A DNA stretch of 64,000 bases, taken from NCBI GenBank assembly GCA_029261555.1, contig JAJDBB010000122.1, positions 1-64,000 on the forward strand, in the 5' to 3' direction. Position numbers and translations under genes: made by a program. Position 1 is the first letter of the stretch. The number at the start of each line of letters is the position of its first letter. Origin of the DNA: Nitrospinaceae bacterium. GTDB taxonomy: Bacteria; Nitrospinota; Nitrospinia; Nitrospinales; JACRGP01. The notes beneath the pieces were generated by a model. That model ran no database searches and was not told where the DNA came from. It saw only the letters and a list, made by a program, of their open reading frames with translations. This document shows, piece by piece, positions 33,522 to 42,788 of the stretch.

Positions 33522-34295
33522 GTGATAAAAATCCACGATCTGGCCAAAAGCTACGGCAACATCAACGCGGTCGACGGAATCGACCTGGAAATTCCTTCCG
33601 GGCAGTTTTTCGGATTCCTCGGTCCAAACGGCGCGGGAAAAACCACCACCATCAAAATGATGGTCGGCCTGTTGAAACCCACGCGGGGCCGAATCGTGAT
33701 CGACGGAAAAGACGTCGCCATAGACCCGGTACAGGCCAAGGCGCAAATCGGTTACATCCCCGACCGCCCTTTCATCTACGAAAAACTCACCGGCAGGGAG
33801 TACTTGCACTTCATCGCCGACTTGTTCGGGATGGACCGCAATGTGGCCTGGGACCGTGCGGAAAATTATTTACAGTTTTTCGACCTCGACGCCGCCAAAA
33901 ACGAACTGGTCGAAAGCTACTCTCACGGCATGCGGCAGAAGCTGGTCATCTCCGGCGCGCTGATTCACGATCCGAGGGTCGTCGTCGTGGACGAGCCGAT
34001 GGTGGGGCTGGATCCCAAAGGCGCGCGGCAGGTCAAACAATTGTTCGTCGACCTGTGCCAAAAAGGCGTGAGTATTTTCATGTCCACGCACTCGCTTGGA
34101 ATCGCCGAGGCCATGTGCCAGCGCATCGGGATCATCCAGAAAGGCAAGATCATCGCCCTGGGATCGGTGGAGGATCTGCGCCGCCTGGCGCAAAAGCACG
34201 ACGCCGACCTGGAGGATATTTTTCTCGAGCTCACCGGGGATACGGATTTGCAAAACCTTGTGCAATCGCTAGCCAAACCGGGCCGGACCAGTTAA
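33522..34295 (+). CDS. ABC transporter ATP-binding protein (type-2 exporter family)
   Basis: The 257-aa ATPase has Walker A GPNGAGKTTTIK, Q-loop IGYIPDRP, signature YSHGMRQKL, Walker B VVVVDEPMVGLDPKG and H-loop MSTHSL, the layout of ABC-2 type export ATPases. A GTG at 33522 starts directly before IKIHDLAKSYGN. The open frame upstream overlaps other genes and is a shadow. No permease gene is adjacent (the next gene encodes an SBBP surface protein), so its membrane partner must be elsewhere or lost. It follows the acylphosphatase by 41 nt. Confidence 0.88.
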   Translation: MIKIHDLAKSYGNINAVDGIDLEIPSGQFFGFLGPNGAGKTTTIKMMVGLLKPTRGRIVIDGKDVAIDPVQAKAQIGYIPDRPFIYEKLTGREYLHFIADLFGMDRNVAWDRAENYLQFFDLDAAKNELVESYSHGMRQKLVISGALIHDPRVVVVDEPMVGLDPKGARQVKQLFVDLCQKGVSIFMSTHSLGIAEAMCQRIGIIQKGKIIALGSVEDLRRLAQKHDADLEDIFLELTGDTDLQNLVQSLAKPGRTS

Positions 34296-34338
34296 CCCTT
34301 TCTAAAAGGTTTGTCTGGTAAACTTTATTGGAGGCAAC

Positions 34339-36993
34339 ATGGCAAACCCAACACCCGCGCCGGTCTCCCCGTTTTTCCTCAGTTTGCTCTGCCCTTTTCT
34401 CTTTCTTTGTTCCCCCGTTTTTGCAAACGGCTCTGTTGATTCCCCGGCGCCAGAACTAAAAACTTCGATCAACAATTCCTACGGCAAGCTGCCGATTCGC
34501 TTCGAGGCCAACATGGGTCAGACGGACGCGCGGGTAAAATTCCTGGCGCGAGGTAAGGGCTACTCCCTGTTCCTGACGCCGCAATCTGCGGTGATGGTTC
34601 TTCCAATAGGTCCGACAAAGACGGAGTCCAATTCCATAAAGAAAATTTCTCTGGAAAACAACGAACTTCGGAGCGCCGCGATCCGGATGAGCCTGCTGAA
34701 CGCCAACCCTTCGCCGGAAATGCTGGGCGAGGACCAACTGGTCACGAAGAGCGCTTACTTCATCGGCGCCGACCCGGCGAAGTGGCGGAAGGACGTCGCT
34801 AACTACGGGAGCGTGCGTTACAAGGAGTCTTATCCGGGGATCGACCTGATCTATTACGGCAACCTGCGCCAACTGGAATACGATTTTGTCGTCTCGCCCG
34901 GCGCCAACCCGGACGTCATTAAAATAAAATTTTCCGGACAGGACAAGGTAGAGATTGACGACGCGGGCAATTTGATTCTGCAAGCGGGTTTGGGTCGCGT
35001 TGTGCAAAGCGCTCCCGTCGTTTACCAAACCATCGGAGGCGAACGAATTTCCATTGATGGCCGTTACGTTTTACTGGGCGAGGACTCTGTTGGATTCCAT
35101 ATCGGCCAGTACGACCGCGAAAAAGTTTTGGTGATCGATCCTTTGATCGAGTTGTCCACTTTTGCCGGCGGGTCGGCCAACGATTTTGGCAACGGAGTCG
35201 CTCTGGACGCTTCCGGAAAAATTTATATCACCGGCATCGCCCTGTCCGCAGACTTTCCGACTTTGGGCGGTGTCGACAGCGCATTGGACGGAACCAGCGA
35301 CGCCTTTGTGGTCAAGTTGAACGCTACAGGTTCGGCGGCGATTTATTCAACCTATCTGGGGGGATCGGGAACCGACGACGGTAACGCCATCGCGGTCGAC
35401 TCGTCGGGCGCCGCTTACGTTATTGGCAGTACGGCGTCGACAGATTTCCCGACCGTGGGACCCATCGACGCAACGTTAAGCGGAACTCAGGACGGTTTTG
35501 TCGCCAAACTTAACGCCTCAGGTTCGACTCTGATTTATTCCACCTACCTGGGAGGGTCCGGCACGGACTTTGGAAATACCATCGCCGTGGACGCCTTTGG
35601 CGAGGCGTACGCCGCCGGCAGGACCGAGTCGACTGATTTTCCCACCGCCGGAGTGATCGACGCGACTTTGGGCGGAGTCCAGGACGCCTACGTCTCGCGA
35701 TTGAACGCCGCGGGTTCCGCGTTGTCCTATTCGACTTATCTCGGCGGCTCGGCCAATGATTTTGCCAACGGGATTGCGGTGGACGTCTCGCGCAACGCTT
35801 ACGTTACGGGCAATACTTTTTCGACGGATTTCCCGACGGCCAGTCCCTTTCAAGCGGCGGCGGGCGGCGGGGACAGCGACGGGTTCATTGCCAAAATAAA
35901 CGCAACCGGCACGGCGTTGACTTATTCAACCTATATCGGCGGGAACGACGTCGACGACGGCAACGCCATCGCCGTGGACGCGTCGGGGAATGTCTATGTG
36001 ACCGGGGGAACGCTGTCCGCTGATTTTCCCGTTGCGGGACCCATCGACGCCGTCGTGAGCGACAAAGACGTCTTCGTCCTCAAGTTAAACGCTTCTGGCT
36101 CGGCGCTGACGTATTCCACCTATCTGGGCGGCTCGGGCCTGGACGTCGGCAACGCCATTGCGGTCGATTCCTCGGGCGCCGCTTACGTTACGGGCAACAC
36201 TTTTTCGACGGATTTCCCGGTCGCCAGCGCCGTTCAAACAACTGCGGGCGGGGGAGACAGCGACGCCTTCGTCGCCAAACTGAATGTCGCAGGCTCGGCG
36301 CTGACCTACTCCACGTATCTGGGAGGCGCGGGGGTCGATAACGGCAACGGCATAGCGGTGGACGCCTCGGGAAACGCCCACGTTGTCGGAGATACCGCCT
36401 CATCCGACTTTCCGTTAACGGGAATCGTTCTGGATACCACGCTGGGCGGGAGCCAGGACGCTTATATCGTAAAAATAGTCGAAAGCCCCGTTGTTCCGCC
36501 GTTCAACCCAAAGACCGGAGTCGTCTCGCCTTACTGGCAATCCGAGGCGGGCATTTACACGTTCATAGCGGTCAACCATCCGTTCCTTTCCGGCATGAAC
36601 TCGCAAATCGGCGTGGCGATGACGGCGGTGAACGGAGACGGCGGATTGCGAGGAACTCTGGAATTTACGGTTCTGGCCAACGAAACCCAACGGGTTTTTA
36701 TTACGCCGTTCAACTTCAGCTTCAACTCGCAGACGAACGGAAGCGATCGGTTTTTGATCGCGGGAAATTCGCCGCAATCGGGGCGGCTCCAGTTTTCTCC
36801 CGTTGCCAGCAATCCGGAATCTTTTGCGGGAATCGCGAATTCATTTGGCAAGGGGTTTCCAGACGTCACCGCCTTGAGCTTTTGGGGCGCCATCGTGGTG
36901 TTGAACACTGCGACTGGTTTCGCCATGGAGTTCATCGGCGATATGCAAGAGAGCCGCGCGTTCAGCTCCGCTAACTTCTCGGGAGTGAATTGA
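34339..36993 (+). CDS. Secreted SBBP-repeat protein with novel C-terminal domain
   Basis: The 884-aa protein has a signal peptide (1-33, ending VFA-NG). The N-terminal domain begins LPIRFEANMGQTDARVKFLA, the start found in SBBP/DUF7948-type surface proteins. Seven beta-propeller-like SBBP repeats (about 270-725) have the pattern ST-LGG-G-D-GN-IAVD-SG--YV-G-T-S-DFP. Residues 728-884 form a separate domain starting VVSPYWQSEAG and ending in EFIGDMQESRAFSSANFSGV plus N. That domain recurs at the end of the 1165-aa protein at 59040-62537. Strong GGAGG before the ATG. Likely an exposed or released protein. Confidence 0.85.
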   Translation: MANPTPAPVSPFFLSLLCPFLFLCSPVFANGSVDSPAPELKTSINNSYGKLPIRFEANMGQTDARVKFLARGKGYSLFLTPQSAVMVLPIGPTKTESNSIKKISLENNELRSAAIRMSLLNANPSPEMLGEDQLVTKSAYFIGADPAKWRKDVANYGSVRYKESYPGIDLIYYGNLRQLEYDFVVSPGANPDVIKIKFSGQDKVEIDDAGNLILQAGLGRVVQSAPVVYQTIGGERISIDGRYVLLGEDSVGFHIGQYDREKVLVIDPLIELSTFAGGSANDFGNGVALDASGKIYITGIALSADFPTLGGVDSALDGTSDAFVVKLNATGSAAIYSTYLGGSGTDDGNAIAVDSSGAAYVIGSTASTDFPTVGPIDATLSGTQDGFVAKLNASGSTLIYSTYLGGSGTDFGNTIAVDAFGEAYAAGRTESTDFPTAGVIDATLGGVQDAYVSRLNAAGSALSYSTYLGGSANDFANGIAVDVSRNAYVTGNTFSTDFPTASPFQAAAGGGDSDGFIAKINATGTALTYSTYIGGNDVDDGNAIAVDASGNVYVTGGTLSADFPVAGPIDAVVSDKDVFVLKLNASGSALTYSTYLGGSGLDVGNAIAVDSSGAAYVTGNTFSTDFPVASAVQTTAGGGDSDAFVAKLNVAGSALTYSTYLGGAGVDNGNGIAVDASGNAHVVGDTASSDFPLTGIVLDTTLGGSQDAYIVKIVESPVVPPFNPKTGVVSPYWQSEAGIYTFIAVNHPFLSGMNSQIGVAMTAVNGDGGLRGTLEFTVLANETQRVFITPFNFSFNSQTNGSDRFLIAGNSPQSGRLQFSPVASNPESFAGIANSFGKGFPDVTALSFWGAIVVLNTATGFAMEFIGDMQESRAFSSANFSGVN

Positions 36994-37243
36994 CCGCCAC
37001 TCGCCGGGGAGACATTACGTCATTGCGAGGGGGGCTTCGACAGAGCTTGTCCTGAGCCTGCCGAAAGACTCAGCCTGACAATTTGTTTCCATTTCAAAAC
37101 GCGGGGTCCAGCCTCACGTTATCTGCCCCCACTGCGACTGGCCGGCCGGGCAACGCCCGGTGGAAAAGTTGGAGTTGCAAGTTTACCGATACTTGAACCG
37201 TTTCCCTCAAACGTCACGTTATCTGCCACCGGCGGCTCGCCGG
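36994..37243. repeat. Composite repeat region with an embedded short modular copy
   Basis: CCGCCACTCGCCGG starts at the base after the SBBP stop. ATTACGTCATTGCGAGG (about 37013-37029) is a half copy of the inverted-repeat family at 31919, fused to a CTTCGACAGAGCTTGTCCTG phrase. A decayed right arm (GGGGTCCAGCCTCACG) follows. 37146-37243 is a clean short modular copy on the minus strand (hairpins CCGGCGAGCCGCCGG and CCGGGCGTTGCCCGG). The 3' end of the wbqC-like gene lies inside it. Confidence 0.65.
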
Positions 37244-37921
37244 GCCGCAGTTGAACAACAGGTCGACGACGGAAAGGTGCGAAATGAACGGGTCGCCGCG
37301 TTGTTTGTAGACGGGATGGTCGTAGTCCTGATACTCCAGGCGGATCGAGCGGTCGGCAAATTTTTTCTCGTCGATATAATTCTTTCCCGCCAGGCCTTCA
37401 TAGAACGCGTTGGCCTTCAACTCTTCGCAGGCGAATACAATCCGGTCTGTGGCGTCGCCTTCGGGATGCGCGGCACTAAATTTCCGCTCCAGTTCAATCT
37501 CGGATGAAACCACGGTCGGGGTGTCGATTCCCAAAATGGCGCACAATTCCCGCGTCAGGGCGATGTTGAGTTCGGACAGGCGGGTCCAGGGTTTGCGGTA
37601 GAAAGGTTCCAGCCGTTCCTGGTATTCCTTGAAGTAGGGCGCGCCTCCGTAATGGTGGACCAGCGAGCGCCAGTGCTTGGCCTGCCAGTTGCTGTGAGGA
37701 TCGATCTCGACTTCGTGGATGGCCTTGCCGTACAGGTTCTGGGAGACGACGGGAACGATCAGCCAGGCCCAGCGGTCTTTGATTTTTATTTTGTTGCGGT
37801 TTCGCCAGGAATATTTTTCGTACTGCAACTCGTCGAAAAAAATAAACAGATCAGCGCGATGGATCTGCTCAAAATAGCCCAGCCAGGGCAGATAGCTGGG
37901 TTGTACTCCTGCCAATATCAT
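37214..37921 (-). CDS. WbqC-like family protein
   Basis: The 235-aa protein begins MILAGVQPSYLPWLGYFEQI, then ADLFIFFDELQYEKYSWRNR, which is diagnostic for the WbqC family found in surface polysaccharide clusters; some members are proposed acyl- or glycosyl-transfer enzymes, but the chemistry is unsettled. The family region runs to VVDLLFNCGP. The last residues (ASRRWQIT) and the stop are encoded by a modular repeat copy, so the native C-terminus is lost or changed. It is divergent from the radical SAM gene, at the left end of the glycan cluster. Confidence 0.88.
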   Translation of the reverse strand: MILAGVQPSYLPWLGYFEQIHRADLFIFFDELQYEKYSWRNRNKIKIKDRWAWLIVPVVSQNLYGKAIHEVEIDPHSNWQAKHWRSLVHHYGGAPYFKEYQERLEPFYRKPWTRLSELNIALTRELCAILGIDTPTVVSSEIELERKFSAAHPEGDATDRIVFACEELKANAFYEGLAGKNYIDEKKFADRSIRLEYQDYDHPVYKQRGDPFISHLSVVDLLFNCGPASRRWQIT

Positions 37922-38033
37922 GTGTTGAATCCCCTTTGCGGTCGGTATAAATGCCTGGAATGAGAGTTTAATTTATGCGATATTGTTTGACAACTCTTTC
38001 TCTTTGTCCCGGCTTTGTAACGGTCGTTCCCTT

Positions 38034-38936
38034 ATGAGCGAAATTCTGTTTCCCAAGCGTATTCATATAGAGCCTTCCAATTTCTGCAACCAGAAATGCC
38101 ATTTGTGTCCGCGCAACGAAATGGAACGCGCGGAAGGCAACATGAGCCTGGAAGTGTTTCAAAAAGTAGCGGACGACTGCCGCGCCCACGATCCCAAACT
38201 CTGGCTCCATTTCATGGGCGAGCCGTTGCTGAACAAATCTCTCTTCGACATGGTGCGCTACGCCAAGAGTTTGGGTTTCAGCGAGGTGGGGTTTTCCACC
38301 AACGCTTCGTTTCTCGACGACCGCCTGGCGCAGGAGATCCTGGACTCGCCGCTGGACCGGCTGGAGTTTTCCATCGACGCCCTGGACGCCGAATATTTTC
38401 ACCACATGCGCGGGATCGACGAATATCATCACGTGAAGGCCAACGTCGAAAAGTTCTTGCAACTCAAATACGAACAAAATAGGGCCGCTCCAAGAACGTC
38501 CATCCAGTTCATGAGCACCCCGGAAAACGCGGCGCGACGGGATGAAATTACCGCCGCCTGGGAGCCGCGCTTGCAGGGGGATGATTTTATCATGTTCATC
38601 GCGGAGATGGATTTCGTGGATTTCGAACGCCGGACGCCGGTGCAAACGCTTCACGCTCGCACGCCTTGCAACTGGTTGTGGAAATACTGCGTGGTGTTGT
38701 GGAACGGCGACGTGGCGCTTTGCGCCAGCGATTACGACGGCACGGATATCATGGGCAACGTGATGGAACACAGTCTGGAAGAAATTTTTAACGGCGAAAA
38801 GTACCGCGCCTACCGCGAGAAACACGTTGCCGGCGATTACGACAAGATCGCCAATTGCGCAAAATGCGAGGTGTGGCGGACCATGGAATTCCAGGGGCAC
38901 GAAACGCCGGGCTACACCAACATCCTCGCCAAATAG
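38034..38936 (+). CDS. Radical SAM/SPASM-domain protein
   Basis: The 300-aa enzyme has the [4Fe-4S] radical SAM motif Cys18-x3-Cys22-x2-Cys25 (SNFCNQKCHLCPRN). A C-terminal SPASM-type region holds further cysteines (RTPCNWLWKYCVVLWNGDVA, ALCASDYDG, NCAKCEVW) for auxiliary clusters. ATG 38034 is preferred over an upstream TTG at 37983. Its location among glycosyltransferases and methyltransferases suggests modification of a sugar or carrier, but the substrate is unknown. A GC hairpin, CCGGCTAAGCGCCG, begins at the base after the stop. Confidence 0.9.
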   Translation: MSEILFPKRIHIEPSNFCNQKCHLCPRNEMERAEGNMSLEVFQKVADDCRAHDPKLWLHFMGEPLLNKSLFDMVRYAKSLGFSEVGFSTNASFLDDRLAQEILDSPLDRLEFSIDALDAEYFHHMRGIDEYHHVKANVEKFLQLKYEQNRAAPRTSIQFMSTPENAARRDEITAAWEPRLQGDDFIMFIAEMDFVDFERRTPVQTLHARTPCNWLWKYCVVLWNGDVALCASDYDGTDIMGNVMEHSLEEIFNGEKYRAYREKHVAGDYDKIANCAKCEVWRTMEFQGHETPGYTNILAK

Positions 38937-39005
38937 CCGGCTAAGCGCCGAGGCAAGCCTTCCTGCAGGTTTTTCATTTTGAAATTGGTTTTCTAATCGA
39001 GTTTC

Positions 39006-39728
39006 ATGGATCATCTTTCTTCCGACAACGTTTCCGAAATCGCAGGCTGGGACCAGGAAAATTACTGGTGGTACGTCGTCCGCAACATGTGGCTGGACGA
39101 GGCGGTCCGCGAAGCCCGAACCCGCCACCCGTCGCTCAAGCTGGTGGACGTGGGGTGCGGTCCCGGAGGCGTGTTGCAAAGCATGTGTCGTCGCCACAAG
39201 TTCGATTTCGTTTTGGGACTCGACGGCGACGAACGATTGCTGAAACTGGCGCGGGAAAAGAACCTGCCGGTTCAACGGCACGATTGTTATAAGGATTTTG
39301 AACTTCCCGAGCGGCCCAACCTCTGGTTCTGCCTGGACATGCTGGAGCACGTCGAGTACGACGCGGGCGTGGTGAAAAATATTCGCAAAGCCAGCGAGCC
39401 GGGGACGTTTCTCACGATCACGGTTCCGGCGCATCCGATTTTATATTCGCCCTGGGACCGGGACAGCGGCCATTACCGGCGCTACACGCGCGCGCGCCTG
39501 CGGAGGATTCTGACGCCGAACGGCTGGCGCATTCGCCGGATGTTTCATTTCTTTTCGTTTCTGGCGCCCATCGCTTTTGTCAGCAGGGTGATCGCGAAGG
39601 GGGAGCCTAAGGTGCCGCAGGTCTCGCCCGCGATGAACCGAGCGCTGATCGCCGTTGGTTCCCTGGAGCGTTATCTGCCAATCCGCCCCATGGGCACGTC
39701 CCTGTTTTGCCTGGCGGAAGCGGTGTGA
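39006..39728 (+). CDS. Class I SAM-dependent methyltransferase
   Basis: The 240-aa protein has motif I LVDVGCGPGGVLQSM, the acidic end of strand 2 (LGLDGDERLL) and post-motif FCLDMLEHVEYDAG. A typical tail includes PWDRDSGHYRRYTRARLRRI, seen in methyltransferases of glycan clusters. A hydrophobic stretch (FFSFLAPIAFVS) near residue 185 may associate with membrane or lipid-linked substrate. The ribosome binding site is weak. CGGCTTGCCG, a small hairpin, lies one base after the stop. Confidence 0.88.
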   Translation: MDHLSSDNVSEIAGWDQENYWWYVVRNMWLDEAVREARTRHPSLKLVDVGCGPGGVLQSMCRRHKFDFVLGLDGDERLLKLAREKNLPVQRHDCYKDFELPERPNLWFCLDMLEHVEYDAGVVKNIRKASEPGTFLTITVPAHPILYSPWDRDSGHYRRYTRARLRRILTPNGWRIRRMFHFFSFLAPIAFVSRVIAKGEPKVPQVSPAMNRALIAVGSLERYLPIRPMGTSLFCLAEAV

Positions 39729-39816
39729 CCGGCTTGCCGCCCGCGCTTGCCTTTCCGGTTCGCATTTCTGATTCCTATTCCAGATTCTCACTTCAAATTC
39801 CCATTCCAAATAAATA

Positions 39817-41895
39817 ATGAATTCCTCCTTCTGGTTTAAGGTTCCCGAAAACCTTGCCGAACAGCGAAAGCAGATTGGTCTCCTCGCCGTCATAACCGTT
39901 CTCGCCCTGCTTCCGTTCGTCAACAAGCCATTTCATATCGACGATCCGCTCTGGCAGGATTTCGGAAAACTTTTTTTCAACGTCGATTCGTTTTACACGA
40001 CGCCCTATTACATGTTCGGGAACAGGTACGAGACGATCATCGACTCGCCGCACCCGACAGTGGTTCCTTTCATCAATTTTCTGATCTTCAATTTTTCGGA
40101 CGATCCACCAGAGTACGCCTTCCATTTGGTCTTTCTGCCGTTTGCCGTTTTATCGGCGGCGTTTACCTATTGCTTGGCCCTGCGGTTCAGGGTCGCCCCT
40201 ATGCTGCCGGCGCTCGCGCTTTTGTTTTCGCCTCCGTTTTTTATTTTGGCCACCAGCTTGATGACCGACGTGATCCTTTACGCTTTCCTGACCGGGAGCT
40301 TGTTGTTTTATATCCGTGCGGTGGACGGGGGAGACTTAAAATACCTGGCCGCGGCGGTCGTTATGTTTTCCCTGGCGATTGCCACGGGGTTCCAAGCGCT
40401 GACGTTTTACGCGGCGTTTTTTTTGTATTTCTGGATTCAAAACCCGCGGCGCTTTGGATATTTTTTCGCCATGGGTATAGCCGTCGTTCCGATGATTTTG
40501 TGGTACGGGTATCATTATCGCCTGATCGGAAAATTTCCCGATCCCTTGCACCTGATCGTACTGGACGCGTTGAGTAAAAAAGTTCAGCCGCTTTATTTTC
40601 TATCCCAGTTTGCGTTGGCCTACGTCGTTCCCATCGGCTTTGTCTGCGCCTGGCTGAAACCAAAGTATTGGAAGGCGTTTTTGATTTCGGGCGTCCTGGC
40701 CTGGGCGCTTTTTAAATTTGCCGGTCACGGAGTGTTTGCGGATTACACCCTGACGCAGAAGGGAGTTTTCTGGCTCGGCGGATGCTTCACGTTTTTCATT
40801 TTATGGACGGGCGCGACGCGGCTGTACGAGGGGTTTCGTTCGGACCAAAGCGAGCAGGCGCGGGACAGTCGATTTTTATGGTCCTTTGTTTTTATATTTT
40901 TTATTGTCGTTCTTGGGTTCACGCCGTTTGCCACCAGCCGGTATTTTTTCCCGATCATGGGAATGGTTTATATATTGCTCTTGTCACAAACCGCAAATTT
41001 GCGGCGGCCCGTTGTTATGGCGACCCTGGCGTTGGCAGCGGTCGCGTCTTTGGCCACGGCGAAGGCGGATTATAATTTTGCGGCCTTCTGCAAACAATTT
41101 CCAAAAGAGGTTGCGCAACGGGTTACGGCCAAGGACCGGGTCTGGTTTGTCGGCGAGTGGGGATTCCGCGCGTATATGGCGAAAGCGGGTTATCCGCAAT
41201 TGATGCGGGAGGGCACAGTCAAAGCCGGGGAATTTATTGTGGAGCCGACCATTATCTCGCGGCTCTGGGTGGACTGGCTGGACTTTCCGCGCAGACTCAA
41301 AAAGCGTCTGGTGATTCGCACGGGAGACGCGATCAACATTTTTAACTACGAGGCGCATGCCGGTTTTTGGGGTCAGCACTGGGGCATGTTGCCGTTTTGG
41401 CCGGGCAATAAACCGCAGGAAACCGTGCGGATTTTTGAGGTTCAACCTGATATTATTCCGTTTGATCTTTTAGGGGAAATGGGTAGTATTGACTTCCCAC
41501 TGGGACAAAAGCTGGAAACGGTAAAACTTTCCGGAGATTCGCGGAGCGCTTTGTCGGCCGGGACGAACGCTCCCCTCGCCGTAAAATTAAAGCCCGGCGG
41601 AAAATATAATCTCCAATTTGGAATAGCGGCGTTGGCCGGTTCCGCAGGCGGCGGCAAGCCGGTCGTTTTTAGGATCGTCGCGCGGTCGGCGAGCGGCGAC
41701 GTCGCAATTTATGAAACGCCCGCCGTCCCTGTCGACCAAAGCGCGAGCCGCTGGATCGACGCCGACCTGTCGCTGGAAGCGTTTGCCGGAAAACCCGTTG
41801 AACTGATTTTCCAAACGATTCTTCCCGACGGGTATCAGGGCCAAGCTTATTGGAGCTCGATCAATCTGGTGGAAACGGAAATCGTTCGCATTTAA
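39817..41895 (+). CDS. Multi-pass membrane glycosyltransferase-like protein (GT39/PMT type)
   Basis: In the 692-aa protein a first membrane helix (residues 21-37) is followed by a periplasmic loop with HIDDPLW. The acidic pair after TM1 is the GT-C fold catalytic motif seen in GT39/ArnT-like enzymes that use polyprenyl-phosphate sugars. About ten to eleven helices extend to residue 410. A soluble periplasmic part (410-692) ends in a beta-rich domain (residues 575-690) like a carbohydrate-binding jelly roll. It probably transfers a sugar to glycan or lipid on the periplasmic side. Confidence 0.75.
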   Translation: MNSSFWFKVPENLAEQRKQIGLLAVITVLALLPFVNKPFHIDDPLWQDFGKLFFNVDSFYTTPYYMFGNRYETIIDSPHPTVVPFINFLIFNFSDDPPEYAFHLVFLPFAVLSAAFTYCLALRFRVAPMLPALALLFSPPFFILATSLMTDVILYAFLTGSLLFYIRAVDGGDLKYLAAAVVMFSLAIATGFQALTFYAAFFLYFWIQNPRRFGYFFAMGIAVVPMILWYGYHYRLIGKFPDPLHLIVLDALSKKVQPLYFLSQFALAYVVPIGFVCAWLKPKYWKAFLISGVLAWALFKFAGHGVFADYTLTQKGVFWLGGCFTFFILWTGATRLYEGFRSDQSEQARDSRFLWSFVFIFFIVVLGFTPFATSRYFFPIMGMVYILLLSQTANLRRPVVMATLALAAVASLATAKADYNFAAFCKQFPKEVAQRVTAKDRVWFVGEWGFRAYMAKAGYPQLMREGTVKAGEFIVEPTIISRLWVDWLDFPRRLKKRLVIRTGDAINIFNYEAHAGFWGQHWGMLPFWPGNKPQETVRIFEVQPDIIPFDLLGEMGSIDFPLGQKLETVKLSGDSRSALSAGTNAPLAVKLKPGGKYNLQFGIAALAGSAGGGKPVVFRIVARSASGDVAIYETPAVPVDQSASRWIDADLSLEAFAGKPVELIFQTILPDGYQGQAYWSSINLVETEIVRI

Positions 41896-41918
41896 AATAT
41901 TTTTTGGAGAAAGTTTTC

Positions 41919-42788
41919 GTGGCCGGGATCTGGAACGTCTTAAAAAAAATTAAATACAAACTCGACGGCGGGGAAGCCTCCTCCAGGAAAAACGTAGAGT
42001 ACATTCACCAGGCGCCGACGGACCAGATCGCGCTCGATTTGTTCAAGGGCGAGTGGTCCTCGGCCATGCCTTCCACCCGACCCGACCTAAAGGCCGGACC
42101 CACCCCTTTGTTCGAGGACCCGCGCGTCAAGTGGGCGGGGGAATTACTGGGCGGCTTCGACGACCTTCGCGTTTTGGAGCTGGGTCCATTAGAGGCGGGG
42201 CACTCTTATATAATGGAGAAAGGCGGAGCGGAATCAATCCTCTCTGTGGAATCACACACTAGCGCTTATTTGCGTTGCCTGGTCGTTAAAGAAATTTTTG
42301 AATTGGAGCGAACGCGATTTTTGCTGGGGGATTTCGTCGAGTACCTGAAAACTCGCGAGGAAAAATTCGATTTCTGTCTTGCCAGCGGCGTGCTGTACCA
42401 CATGAAAAATCCGGCGGAGTTGATCGAGCTTATTTCCAAAGCGGCGGACAAGGTTTTTTTATGGACGCATTACTACGACGCCGGGGTCATCAAGAACAAC
42501 CGCTCGATTGCGGGACATTTTTCCGGCACAAATTCTTTGGAGCATGCGGGTTTCAAATACACGGGACATAAACAAAATTATTACTCGTCGGTGACCAACG
42601 CAAATTTCTGCGGTGGAACGGACCAATACAGCCATTGGATCTCCCGTGAGGATATTTTGGGTTGCCTCAGGTATTTCGGCTACGAGAAACTACAAATCGG
42701 CTTTGAGGAAATAGATCATCCCATCGCTCCAGCGTTCTGCATATATGGCGAAAAGGACGGAGCGGTCAAACCTGGAGAAAGTTCGTGA
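41919..42788 (+). CDS. Class I methyltransferase, DUF1698-like
   Basis: The 289-aa product starts at GTG 41919 behind GGAGAAAG; an upstream ATG at 41850 would overlap the preceding gene by 46 nt. Methyltransferase motifs: LRVLELGPLEAGHSYIMEKG (motif I, with GPL in place of the usual GCG), SILSVESHTSAYLRC and FDFCLASGVLYHMKNPAEL. The C-terminal part contains HYYDAGVIKNN and GGTDQYSHWISREDILGCL, as in DUF1698/TrmO-like small-molecule methyltransferases of glycan loci. It overlaps the next start by 4 nt (GTGA). Confidence 0.85.
   Translation: MAGIWNVLKKIKYKLDGGEASSRKNVEYIHQAPTDQIALDLFKGEWSSAMPSTRPDLKAGPTPLFEDPRVKWAGELLGGFDDLRVLELGPLEAGHSYIMEKGGAESILSVESHTSAYLRCLVVKEIFELERTRFLLGDFVEYLKTREEKFDFCLASGVLYHMKNPAELIELISKAADKVFLWTHYYDAGVIKNNRSIAGHFSGTNSLEHAGFKYTGHKQNYYSSVTNANFCGGTDQYSHWISREDILGCLRYFGYEKLQIGFEEIDHPIAPAFCIYGEKDGAVKPGESS

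Noticed and set aside
37968-39434. A 488-codon minus-strand frame over the radical SAM and methyltransferase genes
   Set aside because: The plus-strand genes have intact catalytic motifs and the minus frame has none; it is a shadow.
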